From Paraspadella gotoi (Eukaryota; Chaetognatha), in the NCBI GenBank assembly GCA_051294375.1, contig CM119266.1:14906999-14970998 (forward strand): DNA of 64,000 nucleotides, given 5' to 3'. Shown in pieces: positions 49,906 through 61,092 of the stretch; within the stretch, counting starts at the first letter, position 1, and every line of letters starts with the position of its first letter. A program made the position numbers and the translations under genes. Below the pieces are notes generated by a model. It made no database searches. It worked only from the letters and a program-made list of their open reading frames with translations, and was not told the DNA's origin.

Positions 49906-51718
49906 AAAAAAACAGTCTCGTTTTCTCCTATTTCTTCTTCTCACTGGAACTTCTTTTCGGTTCAGCCTTTTAACCAAGACGAAACGAAGAATTTTGGGGG
50001 GGCAAGAAAAAATGCAAAAATTCGTTACTTAAATAAGGGAAGGAGAAAGAGAAGAAGAGAGAGAGAAGAGAGAGAGAGAGAGGAAGAGAGAGAGAGAGAA
50101 AGAGAGAGAGACCCGGCATTGTCTTAATATCTTTTTCCAATCCCCTCTCCCACCTCTCTGAATCTTCCCCACACTTCACACTCCCGATTTTTCTCACGTC
50201 GGGGCGAGTGGCGTGTCATCGGGTGAAGGGTGAGAGCAGGGCGCGCGGGGCCAGTTCCAACCACCGCTTTGAAAAAGTGACCGAGAAATTGAAAACGATT
50301 GAAAGGGGACCGATGTCTCGGTTGCTCGTGTGGGTCGAGTAGAGACACGATAGTGTTGTTTGTGCATCACGCTCGTTCGTTTCTCGTAGAAACGTTAAAT
50401 TCAGGTGATTGTTGGTGGCGAATTACGTCGTTTTGGACGCTGTCATGAGTAATAGCAAAGACAAGATATCTATGGGGAATCTGAAGGAAAAACTTTCGCG
50501 ACGCACGAAAATAAAACAGAATTGATGGAACTTTCTACTAAAAATTGCCAATTTTCTGTGACCTCATGTTTGATCGAATGTATAGAGTTTCGAAATTCGA
50601 GGTTAAGCTTGCTAATATTTTTTCGTCGATTATATTGGTTTTGGGGCCATTGATATGATAATATAAGTAATAAGCATCGTTTTGGGTTAAGTGAAATGTA
50701 CTGTATTAATTCCCAGGTATTATTTCAATTATATCATTTTTAAAAATATATTTTAGATTGTTAGTTATACTTTACTCTCAGTTTCCTCTTCTCGTTCCTC
50801 TCACTCTCATCTCATTCCCTCTCCTCTTCCTCTACATTTTTCCCTTTCCTCGCGAAACTCTTCTTTGTTTGTTCTCACGTCTGAATCGAAGAAGAGATCA
50901 CGTGACTTTTTTAGGCATACGGATTCGATGCCCAATAATAAATCGGAACATGAGGAGGCTGGACTTTTTCCTTATTACTCGAGAAAACGAAGCAGCAAAC
51001 CAAAAATACATAATTTCTTCAATTAATATTCGATTACGAACTATCTATTATAGTAAAAGGTGTCTTAGTATTTTCGCAAGATTCACATTGCACCCTATAA
51101 ACACGACCCCATATCTATAGTCCGTCGACTCTAATCTCTGCGCCCTCGTCCATACTTTCGTAAACACCGTCGGAAATATTGTCGGCAGATCTTAAAAAAT
51201 GGATATATCGCGAAAAATAAAACTCTTAAATTTAGGAAGCGAAGAGTAACATTGTACAAACGTTTTTTTTTTTTCTGGAGAGAAAGAGGGGCGATTGTGA
51301 AGAAAGGAGAGAGAGAGAGAGAGAAGAGAGAGAAGAGAGAGAGAGAGAGGAAGGGAGCAGAGAGATGAGCAGAGAGAGAAGAGAGAGATGAGAGAGAGAC
51401 ATATCGAAAGGTAAGGAGATTCTTGGCAGATCAACAAGAGGACGACTTGTTTACTTTTTCAGTCTCGTTTGTTGTTTCGCGTAAACAATTTCCATTCACC
51501 TCGAGAAACGGTTAGTACAGCTCAATTGTTTCCCGGTTTTTATTATTTTGGAAAAGTTGTCGGGGCGGCGCGTTGTCGGCCGTCTGTGGCGGATTGAGGA
51601 AAAGATTTGGTGGATGACAGCAATTGTGGGAGAGTTCGAAGTGTTGTCCACTGTCCTGTGTACGGAAAAAGGGAATCGGGTTTAACTTTCACAAAACAGA
51701 CGGAAAAAAAAAGGTTAT
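49906..51718 (+). repeat. direct duplication F, copy 2
   Basis: Colinear with copy 1 but ~180 bp shorter because of many single-base deletions and shortened repeat tracts. The quality pattern is similar to the right part of A copy 2. Confidence 0.92.
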
Positions 51719-54700
51719 ATGATTACTAGATAACAGTAGTATGTTGACAGACGTTTCTATCATTGTTGTAAATTGTAAATTGGTCGACAATCATTACATT
51801 AGATAGGAATAAGCTAAAACTTCCGCTCTGTTCTGGACTCATTTGTTCTTGATATATTGTTAATTGAACCACAACATTTATGTAAATACACTTTCATCAT
51901 AATCCATAAATGAATACAATGAATTCAACGCTCATCTGCCCAGTCCCAACACGATTCGCGATAGAAACAGTTATCAGCAATCTCCAGTTCCCCGTCCTAT
52001 CCTCACTCAATTTTCCTCACCCCTGCCTACAATCTCTTCCCACTCACGCTCCTCGTCGTGTGTCGTCTTGGGTTGTGACTTTCTTTCTAGTCCTTTTGTC
52101 TTTTCATATCTTGGACTCAAGTGAATCGGGGATTCGATTTCGCTTCTTTTCGCGTCGTCGTATATCGGTGTCGTCGTCATCGCTTCGGTCGGTCGTCGTC
52201 ACGATTCTATCTCCGGTGGCGATCCGGAGGGTACATAATCCTTCTTCGCCTCATCTTAATAATTAACAATCTTCACTCCTGGAACACTCGATAAGGATAT
52301 TAAAACAATTTGTTATTAAACATACTAAATTTATAAGAATACGGAGAAAATTGGTTTATAGTTTAAATAAAATACGAGATAATTAACCTCCGACAAGCCA
52401 TATGGTGCTGATTAAAATTGCAATGTTCCATGTGTCGTATCAACTCACGTTATAATTTCGACACGCCCGTTACTATCCACCTCTTACAGTCCACCCCTCC
52501 TCTTCCTATTCCATCTCTGCTCACATACGGTAGGAGAAGACAATAAATATTCTTTATTCACAGGCAGACTCGCATATCGACGATTGATGTATCCCGAGTG
52601 ATTCATATTTTTTATGCTCTCTCTCTCTCTCTCTCGATCTCTCTCTTCATTTGCTGTTCTCTCTCTCTCTCCTCTCCTCTCCTCCCTCCTTTCCTCTCTC
52701 TTCTTTTTCCTTTAATATGCCTCACTTCCCAGATTTCACTTAGATTCCATCTCTCATACTTCTTCATAATGGAAATCTTTCTTGTTTCCTCCCAACAAAA
52801 TTATTACTATCGGAAGAAAAAACAATTTTTTTTCTCCTGATTTCGTTTCCAACGGAAAGAGTCGAAGATACCTCGACGCAAACGAGAGATAAAAGAAAGA
52901 AGTAAAGATCGGCCCCCGCCGACGTGATGTGCCCCCTTCCTCCCCTTCTCCCCCAAACTGCTCGCGTCTGTTAACGAAGATTGCGCGGCCCGAAATGAAT
53001 TTTACTTCGCCCATGATATTTCGTCGCTAAAATCTTGTTTTTTTCTCGTTGCTCTTTTACCCGAGCTTTTTTGTCTTTCGGTTTGGCAGTTTCACTAAAT
53101 CGCTTCGCTTTAAGTTGTAGTATAATAAAAAAAAAAAAAAAACGCCGCGAATTCGGGAGCCGTGAGAGTCATCGAGCATGGCGAAACGCTTGGTCTCCTT
53201 TGTTATCTGCGTTCTCGCTATAGTGTCTCGAAGGGCTTTGAACTTTAGTAGGAGAGAAGAGGAGGAGAAGGTAGAGAAAAGAGAGAGGAGAGAGAGAGAG
53301 AGCGAGAGAGAGAGAAGAGAGAGTCAACAAATGTGTCGATTTTGGAGAACAAGAAGTGACTGGTGGGCCAGCGGGAGGGGAAGACGGTGATGAATTAAAA
53401 GGGAGAGAGACAGGAAAGAAAAACTAATAAGAGATAAAGCACAATTGTGTCTTGTTGTCTTAGCCAAAAATATTTCCTCAGTGCTGCAAATAAATGTCGG
53501 CAGGTCAATAATATGTGTGCAGTAATGACAAAACGAATTAATATTATGTCGTTATACGAGGTGAGATTAATAAATGTTATCGGCATCTTATTCATACTGT
53601 TTATACCGCTGAATGATATACCTGTCACGTTGGCAAATCATTAAAAAAAAATATTAATTTCAATCTTATCGCAATTTTGTGAATTGAGTGAAAGTTATTC
53701 TGTTATCGCAAAATAATTCCATTTATAACCCTGATCCTCCTAACTTACACCGTTTTAATTTCAACGAATGTCCTTTTTTCATGCTGCAAAGCGCGCCTTG
53801 AATGTTGATGTCTCTGTTAGGTACAAGCCAGTATTATAAATTAAAATGAACAAATTCTTTTAAAAATGCTATTGTAGAACAAGAACTAGAAGAACAGTGT
53901 ATATTAAAACGTTGAGAGAGTTAGTACAAAAGCAAATATAAACTTAATAGTATTAAGAAAAAGAAAAAGANNNNNNNNNNNNNNNNNNNNNNNNNAAAAA
54001 AAACAGAAACAATGAAAGCGCACAACCACAAAAACAAACCAACGCGAGCAGACGTAAACACTAAACACACACAAGAATCCTCATTCACACACAGAAAAAA
54101 CCCCAATCGCGACGAGGAAAGAAAAAAAGTAGAGCAAATGCAGAGAAGCGCAGGTTTTTGCGTCGATAAATCGTGAAACTCAATTTCAACTCCCGAAAAA
54201 AAAAAGAAAAGAGCAAATTAATGATGATGAGTCACGAAAAAAAGGAAAGAATCGATGAGGAAGTTTTAAGGTTGAGGACGAGAGAGGGCGCGCGAATTTG
54301 ACGATCGAAAACAAGGCTGAATACATTAAAAGTCGCGCTACACGATCCTAGTTGTACACGAGCCGAATCAAAATTCGGGATTATTCGAATGACCTTTTAC
54401 GGCGACTGGTTGGCGACCTTGCTTTAGCGACGCTTTTTTGTTTCTGCTCTCTTCTCTTCTGCTTCTCTCTCTCTCTCCTCTCTCTCGTCTGCATCTCGCT
54501 CTCANNNNNNNNNNNNNNNNNNNNNNNNNNNNNNNNNNNNNNNNNNNNNNNNNNNNNNNNNNNNNNNNNNNNNNNNNNNNNNNNNNNNNNNNNNNNNNNN
54601 NNNNTATCCCTCGGTCGCCTTTTCTCTACGCGCCCTCTACCTGAGCTCTACGCGCCTTTCTTCCCCTTTCTCCACCGGCTTCACGCGCCGGCGCCTTCCG

Positions 54701-55303
54701 AGCCGCGCTTTTTGGCTCGAGCGCGGAGAAGAAGATAGAGGGGGGGCGGTGCTCGTCACGTGATCGACGGCGCTTAAGTGACGCGGGCAGGTGGCGCCAC
54801 GGGCGGCGGAATAGGGTTAGTGTAACGCGGCCACGCCCACGGTCTGAAGAGAGGGGTAGGAAAGGGGGGGGCGGAGAGTCAACAGGGAGAGAGCGCAAAA
54901 AAAAAAAGTGAAAAGAATAACAATTTTTAACCTAAATTTAAAAAAACCTAAAGGTAAATTCAAACAGGAAATTTCACCTTTTTCTCATTTATTATTGTTC
55001 GGCTAAAAATTTAACCGAATAAAATCAATTCGGGAAAAGAAACAAAGATGCAAATTTGAAAAGATTCCCGACTTAACTAATTCAGCCTTCTGACAAAACC
55101 ACTGACAAAAAATGATTTCTCGAACCATGGAAGGGATTTAGAGCAGAGAATTATAAAGAGAGAGAGAGAGAGAGAGAGTGGAAAAAAAATTGCCTCGTTA
55201 CTAAAAATGCATGAATCCGCTGTGAGAGGGTAAAGGATTAAGACGATAATTTATTACAAGGTGGGCGAGTAAGAGGAGATGGAAAAAGAGAGAAACTATA
55301 GGA

Positions 55304-55310
<7 letters not shown>
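51719..55310. other. no supported gene; gaps and small candidates
   Basis: AT-rich and pyrimidine-rich DNA. Gaps at 53971-53995 (25 N) and 54505-54604 (100 N, the usual unknown-size gap). A TCACGTGA palindrome lies at 54756-54763 in a CpG-rich stretch. One small candidate start exon at 53178 is listed separately. Confidence 0.55.
53178..53390 (+). CDS. candidate 70-residue ORF with signal-like start
   Basis: ATGGCG start reads MAKRLVSFVICVLAIVSRRA, resembling a signal peptide or membrane anchor. It continues into Glu/Arg-rich sequence from a GA patch and ends RTRSDWWASGRGRR before TGA. A donor-like GAGAAG|GTAGAG follows the first ~32 codons, so only that part may be exon. Unrecognised. Confidence 0.22.
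   Translation: MAKRLVSFVICVLAIVSRRALNFSRREEEEKVEKRERRERESERERRESQQMCRFWRTRSDWWASGRGRR

Positions 55311-55389
<79 letters not shown>
55311..55389. repeat. (GA)n microsatellite
   Basis: About 39 GA units. An ATGGCGTCGACGACG context follows at 55405. Confidence 0.95.
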
Positions 55390-55391
<2 letters not shown>

Positions 55392-55938
55392 ACGGGGGTT
55401 AAAGATGGCGTCGACGACGAACAACCTTGACACGTGAAATAGGGTGACGCGGGAAAGAGAGGGGAAATGAGGGGAAGGGAAGAGGCGTGGAAGAGATGGA
55501 AATGTGATGAGGGTAAGGGAAGGAGTGAAGTTTTATCAAGGGTAAGGAAATTAAAGTCTATTCGGAATGGGAAGGTAAGAAAACGAAGGGTGCGCTGGTA
55601 TTTTTTTTCTTTAACAGGAGTGAGAGGTGATTTCAGCTGATGTTTTCAGTGTTTCGAGATATTATTAACTCGAGATGTTAACTCAACGAGTTACAAAGGA
55701 TATGTGGGCTTTAAGAATATTTTAAACCTCGAAATTGTTCCTCTACTTCTAGCCATTAGTTTCATTACGGCTGCCTGTCGTTACGAGAAGATTTTGAATT
55801 CCCGATATTCCGTTTACGACGCTAAAAATGAATCACAGTTACTATAAACGTCTATTAATCGATTTAAAAAATTTCGAAATTTATACTAAGACTACTAAAG
55901 CAAGCGGGCAAGTTAAGCGGTCCACGCTGTAAAAAAAA

Positions 55939-56043
55939 ATGGCGAAAATTGGAGTGTCTCGCGTCGGCAGCGACGGAAGCGAGAGTGTTAACAATTTTCG
56001 AAGGACGTGGGGTGGTCTGGGGCTGGAGGGCAGGCGTCGAAAG
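55939..56043 (+). CDS. candidate first coding exon
   Basis: An A-run, then ATGGCG, opens 35 codons: MAKIGVSRVGSDGSESVNNF then RRTWGGLGLEGRRRK. They end exactly at a strong donor, AAG|GTGAGC. Start context, mixed composition and donor make this one of the better exon candidates. The next exon may lie in or beyond the gap starting at 56203. Unrecognised. Confidence 0.33.
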
Positions 56044-56202
56044 GTGAGCGAGCGAAGAGCAGGCGGTGTCAACGCTCGCCCATGGTGCCTTTCGTTATCC
56101 ATGGTGCGAGAGGCGGCCTTGTCGATTCGCGACGCGCGCCGGCCTCGTGTCACGTAGAGATTCCGTTTATGGGTTAATTTCAGGTAGACTTTTTTCGCCT
56201 TT

Positions 56203-56464
56203 NNNNNNNNNNNNNNNNNNNNNNNNNNNNNNNNNNNNNNNNNNNNNNNNNNNNNNNNNNNNNNNNNNNNNNNNNNNNNNNNNNNNNNNNNNNNNNNNNN
56301 NNNNNNNNNNNNNNNNNNNNNNNNNNNNNNNNNNNNNNNNNNNNNNNNNNNNNNNNNNNNNNNNNNNNNNNNNNNNNNNNNNNNNNNNNNNNNNNNNNNN
56401 NNNNNNNNNNNNNNNNNNNNNNNNNNNNNNNNNNNNNNNNNNNNNNNNNNNNNNNNNNNNNNNN
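56203..56464. other. assembly gap (262 N)
   Basis: N run downstream of the candidate first exon at 55939; could conceal further exons. Confidence 0.99.
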
Positions 56465-56611
56465 AAAAAAATAGGCTTATATGTTATAAAAATTTAACAA
56501 TAGTGGAAGAAGACATTAAGAAAGTTTAAACGTTTAATGCACGTAGTATGTAGGTTCTAATATTTAATTGTTAAAACTTCTATGCTTTTGTAATAAAATA
56601 TAAAAAAAAAA

Positions 56612-56773
56612 NNNNNNNNNNNNNNNNNNNNNNNNNNNNNNNNNNNNNNNNNNNNNNNNNNNNNNNNNNNNNNNNNNNNNNNNNNNNNNNNNNNNNNNNN
56701 NNNNNNNNNNNNNNNNNNNNNNNNNNNNNNNNNNNNNNNNNNNNNNNNNNNNNNNNNNNNNNNNNNNNNNNNN
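56612..56773. other. assembly gap (162 N) after poly-A
   Basis: Preceded by an A-run and followed by AAATCCCCTTTGAAAAA, the first letters of which match the start of a satellite unit (AAATCCCCTTTAATATTT). Confidence 0.98.
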
Positions 56774-56885
56774 AAATCCCCTTTGAAAAAATTTTTTATA
56801 ATGAACCTAACGATCATTTTTCTTTTTCGCGCGCTCTCGAGTTTCAAGCGAAATACTGAAAAAGGCTTAAAAAATAAACAATATT

Positions 56886-57053
56886 ATGCTTAATAACGTC
56901 GAAAGAGACGACATCGACGCAGACGACGACGACGAAGAAGAAGACAACGTCCATGAGGAAGACGAAGCAGACGACAACGACGACCCCGACGACCCCGACG
57001 ACGACGAAAGCGACGACAGCGACGTCGTCGCGTTATCAGGAGACCTTAAATGA
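56886..57053 (+). CDS. acidic 55-residue ORF
   Basis: From ATG to TGA the frame reads MLNNVERDDIDADDDDEEED, NVHEEDEADDNDDPDDPDDD, then ESDDSDVVALSGDLK. More than half the residues are Asp or Glu. It could be a complete small acidic protein or the end of a longer one. Codons vary beyond a simple GAC repeat (AAC, GTC, CAT, CCC, AGC), with DDP repeated. The reverse strand gives only a Ser-rich shadow. The downstream gap at 57114 prevents finding more exons. Acidic tracts occur in histone chaperones and calcium-binding proteins, but nothing here picks one. Confidence 0.35.
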   Translation: MLNNVERDDIDADDDDEEEDNVHEEDEADDNDDPDDPDDDESDDSDVVALSGDLK

Positions 57054-57113
57054 TATTTTCTTATCAAGTTTCGGTGAAAGGACGAAACCCATTGAGACGC
57101 TCTTCGCCTCATA

Positions 57114-57607
57114 NNNNNNNNNNNNNNNNNNNNNNNNNNNNNNNNNNNNNNNNNNNNNNNNNNNNNNNNNNNNNNNNNNNNNNNNNNNNNNNNNNNNNNN
57201 NNNNNNNNNNNNNNNNNNNNNNNNNNNNNNNNNNNNNNNNNNNNNNNNNNNNNNNNNNNNNNNNNNNNNNNNNNNNNNNNNNNNNNNNNNNNNNNNNNNN
57301 NNNNNNNNNNNNNNNNNNNNNNNNNNNNNNNNNNNNNNNNNNNNNNNNNNNNNNNNNNNNNNNNNNNNNNNNNNNNNNNNNNNNNNNNNNNNNNNNNNNN
57401 NNNNNNNNNNNNNNNNNNNNNNNNNNNNNNNNNNNNNNNNNNNNNNNNNNNNNNNNNNNNNNNNNNNNNNNNNNNNNNNNNNNNNNNNNNNNNNNNNNNN
57501 NNNNNNNNNNNNNNNNNNNNNNNNNNNNNNNNNNNNNNNNNNNNNNNNNNNNNNNNNNNNNNNNNNNNNNNNNNNNNNNNNNNNNNNNNNNNNNNNNNNN
57601 NNNNNNN
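57114..57607. other. assembly gap (494 N)
   Basis: Largest gap in the window. Apparent long frames over it are artefacts. Confidence 0.99.
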
Positions 57608-57896
57608 AAAGATAGGGGGAAAATAGAAAAAAAAACTTTATGAGAACAAGAATAAAAGGAAGAGGGAAGCCACCCAATCAGATACGAAAATAATATCATC
57701 GATGCATTTCATTTCCAATCGACAAAGAAAGAAAAAAAAACAACTCAGATTACCGAAGCAACTAATATTCATTTTATATATAAAGCGAATGAGAACAAGA
57801 CCGAAGGAAAAAAAAACCCTACAGAGCCTTATCTTCGTTTATCATCGAAATGACTTTATCTCGTTCCGCTCTCTCTTTCTTTTTTTTTTTTTTCCT

Positions 57897-58016
57897 TTAA
57901 GAATAAATTGCTGGCTGGGGGTCCTTGAGAGCACGGTCGATCGTCGGCGTCGGCGTCGTCGTCGTCGTCGTCCCCGGCGTCTCGACTTTGTCGATGTCTT
58001 CGTCGACGACTACTGG
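57897..58016 (-). CDS. candidate terminal exon with Thr/Pro run
   Basis: On the minus strand, after a possible acceptor (CGACGCTGATTAG), 39 codons read PVVVDEDIDKVETPG, a TTTTTTPTPT run and IDRALKDPQPAIYS, then TAA. The composition is convincingly protein-like, but the acceptor's pyrimidine tract is weak. A 160-codon plus-strand frame (57702-58184) overlaps it and contains an Arg run opposite the Thr run; one of the two must be a shadow. Unrecognised. Confidence 0.25.
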   Translation of the reverse strand, partial: PVVVDEDIDKVETPGTTTTTTPTPTIDRALKDPQPAIYS

Positions 58017-58355
58017 CTAATCAGCGTCGAGACAAAGATTTATTGGCCAATCAGAGCTCTTCTTTTTTTTTGGCGGCCGGGAAAGGCGGAAGGATTTGGG
58101 GCGTCTGCTAATTGCATCGCATATTCATCTTGCCCGAAGACTAATTTCGTTGGAACACTTGAAAGAGAGAAGAAAGGAGAATGAAGGAAAGAAGAAGGGA
58201 AGAAGAAAACAAGAAGGAAAGAAGATGGGGAGGTAAGTTGCCAAAGGAGGAATGGTCGCCCCCGGGCTGGACAAATTAAGAAAAACCGATTGAGAATGTT
58301 GAGGAGGGACGTTGCCCCTCCTTGCTAAGATATGGGACAGATTAATTTGGCGGGA

Positions 58356-58398
<43 letters not shown>

Positions 58399-58774
58399 GA
58401 GAGAGAGAAAACCCCCAGAGACACCATTTTTAGAAAAAAATAAACCGAGAAAGAAAAAAAAGGGTTTACTGGATAAAGGAGAAGAAGCTATCGATCTCGC
58501 AATTTACTTTAATTTACCTTTACGTACTTTCCTTGAACGGCAAAGTTTTTAATTCTTCTTAATATAAAAATTATTATTTTTCTCCAATGAAAAAAGTTAA
58601 ATTAAGCCGAAAAAACCTTTCGCTTTCTACCATAACTTAAAAAAAAAGTGACATGTCTTATGAAACTTATCTACTGTCACGGAGAAAAAATCTGTTAAGA
58701 GAGACAATCTTTCTGCTTGGAGGTGAGAGGACTTGAGCGAGATTGGCATTTTCATTATCAATTCTTAACTAACT

Positions 58775-58900
<126 letters not shown>

Positions 58901-59706
58901 ACTTCATCTCCGTCTCTCAACCATCCCCAAAATCTACCAACTATGGAAATTGGTTTCGCTAGAAATCTTGGATACCCTGCGAGTGAGAGCGTGAAAATAG
59001 CAAGTGTCTTGAAAGAGTAGTTTAAGTTCGATGCATTTCTTTCGAGGACTGATTTTCATATACTGACTGGATACAGTAAAAGTTTTTGTCGAAATAAATT
59101 ACTTTTGTCCAGAATTTGAAATATGCAAGTCTTATCGGAAAAGACCAATTTAATTGGAATATTATGCGAAAAAATAAAAATATTTAAAGTTCAAATATTG
59201 AAAAAAATATTGTAACATCGAAATACTAGGAAATTTAATCAAGGAATGTTCTTTGAATCTCAGAATATCAAATGATTGCAATAATAATAATAATAAATAT
59301 AAAAAAAATAATCCAACCTGCCTTTTAATATCCGAATTTCTTATGAAACATGCAATCGATCAGCAGATATACATTAATTTTACAGTCATGTTCGTAAGCG
59401 AATTCAGTTGTTTTCAATTTTTGACAAGGATTTCGTTCCCTTGATATTTTTTTCAGTTCTGTCATTTATATCGCAAGTCCGGGAAGCGAAAGTAACGAGG
59501 GGGGAGGGGGGGGGGTTGACGCAAAATTTGAGAAATTTGAATCGGAGAAGTAAAACCATGAATGCATTTGAATGAAATTTCAAATAAAAAAGCCTCTAAA
59601 AAGAAACATTTAATTTATGACATCCGCTTTAAAATATTCACTTTTCAAATATCGACCCAGACAGGCGCTTTTTTGTAGGATCGCTTCTGGAGAAATACAT
59701 CATTAT

Positions 59707-59868
59707 TAGACACTCTCTTTTCCTTCCTAACTTCCTATCTTCGTTCATATTACAAACTCTCTTTTCCTTCTTATCTTCGTACATATTACACACTCTCTTT
59801 TCCTTCCTATCTTCCTATCTTCGTACATATTACACACTCCCTTTTCCTTCCTGTCTTCCCTTCGTCAT
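59707..59868. repeat. ~45-bp pyrimidine minisatellite
   Basis: About 3.5 units of ACACTCTCTTTTCCTTCCTA plus TCTTCGTACATATT, with internal duplication of CTTCCTAT in some units. Confidence 0.85.
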
Positions 59869-59904
59869 TTCAGTCGAGGAATTTTCCGCCAGAACGAATT
59901 AAAC

Positions 59905-59966
59905 TCCAAGATGGCGGATTCAAAATGGCGGCCGGATCACGTGAGCTTCGAGAGAGCGTCACGTGG
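59905..59966 (+). promoter_or_regulatory. promoter-like cluster: two ATGGCGG motifs and two CACGTG boxes
   Basis: CCAAGATGGCGGA (ATG at 59911) and CAAAATGGCGGCC are close to the TISU/YY1 consensus SAASATGGCGGC, which marks genes with very short 5' UTRs. CACGTG occurs at 59938-59943 and 59960-59965, 22 bp apart. Together this resembles a compact TATA-less animal promoter. No tested gene is known to start here. Confidence 0.45.
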
Positions 59967-60015
59967 TAGCGTTTATGGTCGAGTTATTCTGAGTGATGTC
60001 AAAACCTTCCTTTGA
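59911..60015 (+). CDS. candidate TISU-initiated ORF or first exon
   Basis: The ATG of the first TISU-like motif opens 34 codons: MADSKWRPDHVSFERASRGS then VYGRVILSDVKTFL and TGA. A donor-like CAC|GTGAGC after codon 10 (MADSKWRPDH) suggests instead a 30-nt first coding exon, as is usual for TISU genes. The donor overlaps the first CACGTG box. Unrecognised. Confidence 0.3.
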   Translation: MADSKWRPDHVSFERASRGSVYGRVILSDVKTFL

Positions 60016-60103
60016 GCAGGTGGACCCTTGACCCGGGATTCGTTATCCGCCGTCCTCACTCCGGTGAAAACGGAGAAAAGGAGGGACGGACGTTCGTTCC
60101 TTT

Positions 60104-60141
60104 ATATGAAATTGGTACAACCAATATAAAAATTATCCATT
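60104..60141 (+). repeat. dispersed 38-bp repeat, second copy
   Basis: Identical to 49851-49888; begins ATATGAAATTGGTACAACC. The match stops after TTATCCATT. It lies ~55 bp left of the inverted-repeat arm at 60197. Confidence 0.9.
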
Positions 60142-60196
60142 CATTTAATAAATAAGCTATCTTGCCCCTGACTTTGGACAGGCTTTGGTGGTTTAA

Positions 60197-60290
60197 GGCC
60201 TCCATCACTCTTACAAGATAATGACATAGCAGGTCCCTACAAGCTTTCAATCAAGACTCTCTCACAGTCCCGATTATTCACTCCCAGAGT
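60197..60290 (+). repeat. left arm of a 94-bp inverted repeat
   Basis: Begins GGCCTCCATCACTCTTAC and ends ACTCCCAGAGT. Its reverse complement matches 61093-61186 at about 84 of 94 positions by eye, without indels. Confidence 0.92.
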
Positions 60291-60643
60291 ACCTGGCTTC
60301 CCTATCAATGAAGTGGTATAATATTTCAAAGAATGTTTCAATTGTATGAAAAGACTGGAGGGGAGTTTTTAATTTGATAACGATGAGACGTTTACGGGCT
60401 GCCTACGATGTTTGGCGAAATAGCAGATAATTAGGTGTCGATTTAAAAGTAATCAATAGCAGTTTCTACTGCTGTAACTAGATAAATATGTTACTGAAAG
60501 ATTCTACCTATCCTCTAACCGAAAAAAAAAATATAAGAAATCGATTACAAGTAAGAAAAATTTATAAATTTTGCTTGTCATCCACCGTAATTCTTACCTG
60601 AGAATTTTCCCGGAGTGACTCCCTTTCTTCATAATTCCGAGTT

Positions 60644-60925
60644 ATGACGGCGTTGCATTTTCTTCCCCGGCGGTTCGTTGAAGAAATATCGAGAGCTCAT
60701 ATCTCCTTCCGCCTCGTCAGCAAAGCAGCGTTCGCCACGGCGGCAGCGTCGGCAGCGGAGGGCGCTGCGGCTGTGGCGGCGGCAGCGGCAAGGGAATTCA
60801 TTCCTCATTTCAAAACAAATGATCACTTTGAAGGGAAAATCGCCGTTTCTCTCGGATCCTTCGCGTCCAAGATGGCGGATATGAGATACGAGGCTGCAGC
60901 TTCATTTTTATTATTATTCCAGTGA
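60644..60925 (+). CDS. candidate 93-residue alanine-rich protein inside an inverted repeat
   Basis: Complete frame from ATG to TGA. It reads MTALHFLPRRFVEEISRAHI, SFRLVSKAAFATAAASAAEG, an Ala run, REFIPHFKTNDHFEGKIAVS, then LGSFASKMADMRYEAAASFL and LLFQ. The N-terminal half (Arg/Ser/Ala-rich, few acids) resembles a mitochondrial presequence, though that is weak. A TISU/YY1-like CCAAGATGGCGGA lies inside the frame (ATG at ~60873) and could be the real start of a shorter product or of another gene. It sits midway between two inverted arms (60197-60290, 61093-61186). Unrecognised. Confidence 0.35.
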   Translation: MTALHFLPRRFVEEISRAHISFRLVSKAAFATAAASAAEGAAAVAAAAAREFIPHFKTNDHFEGKIAVSLGSFASKMADMRYEAAASFLLLFQ

Positions 60926-61092
60926 CTGAGAGAAGTTTTTTAGAAAGTTCTCGAGAATTTTTCTTGCGCGTTTTTTTTATTCAAACTATACTCCCGGGTT
61001 ATATTGATTTAATATTCTTAATTCCGAAGCCAGAAATAAGGATCAATTGTTAATGTAACTTTAATACATTTAAAATATATTTGAAATATTAT

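Noticed and set aside
57036-57699. Several ~200-codon frames on both strands
   Set aside because: They consist almost entirely of the 494-N gap.
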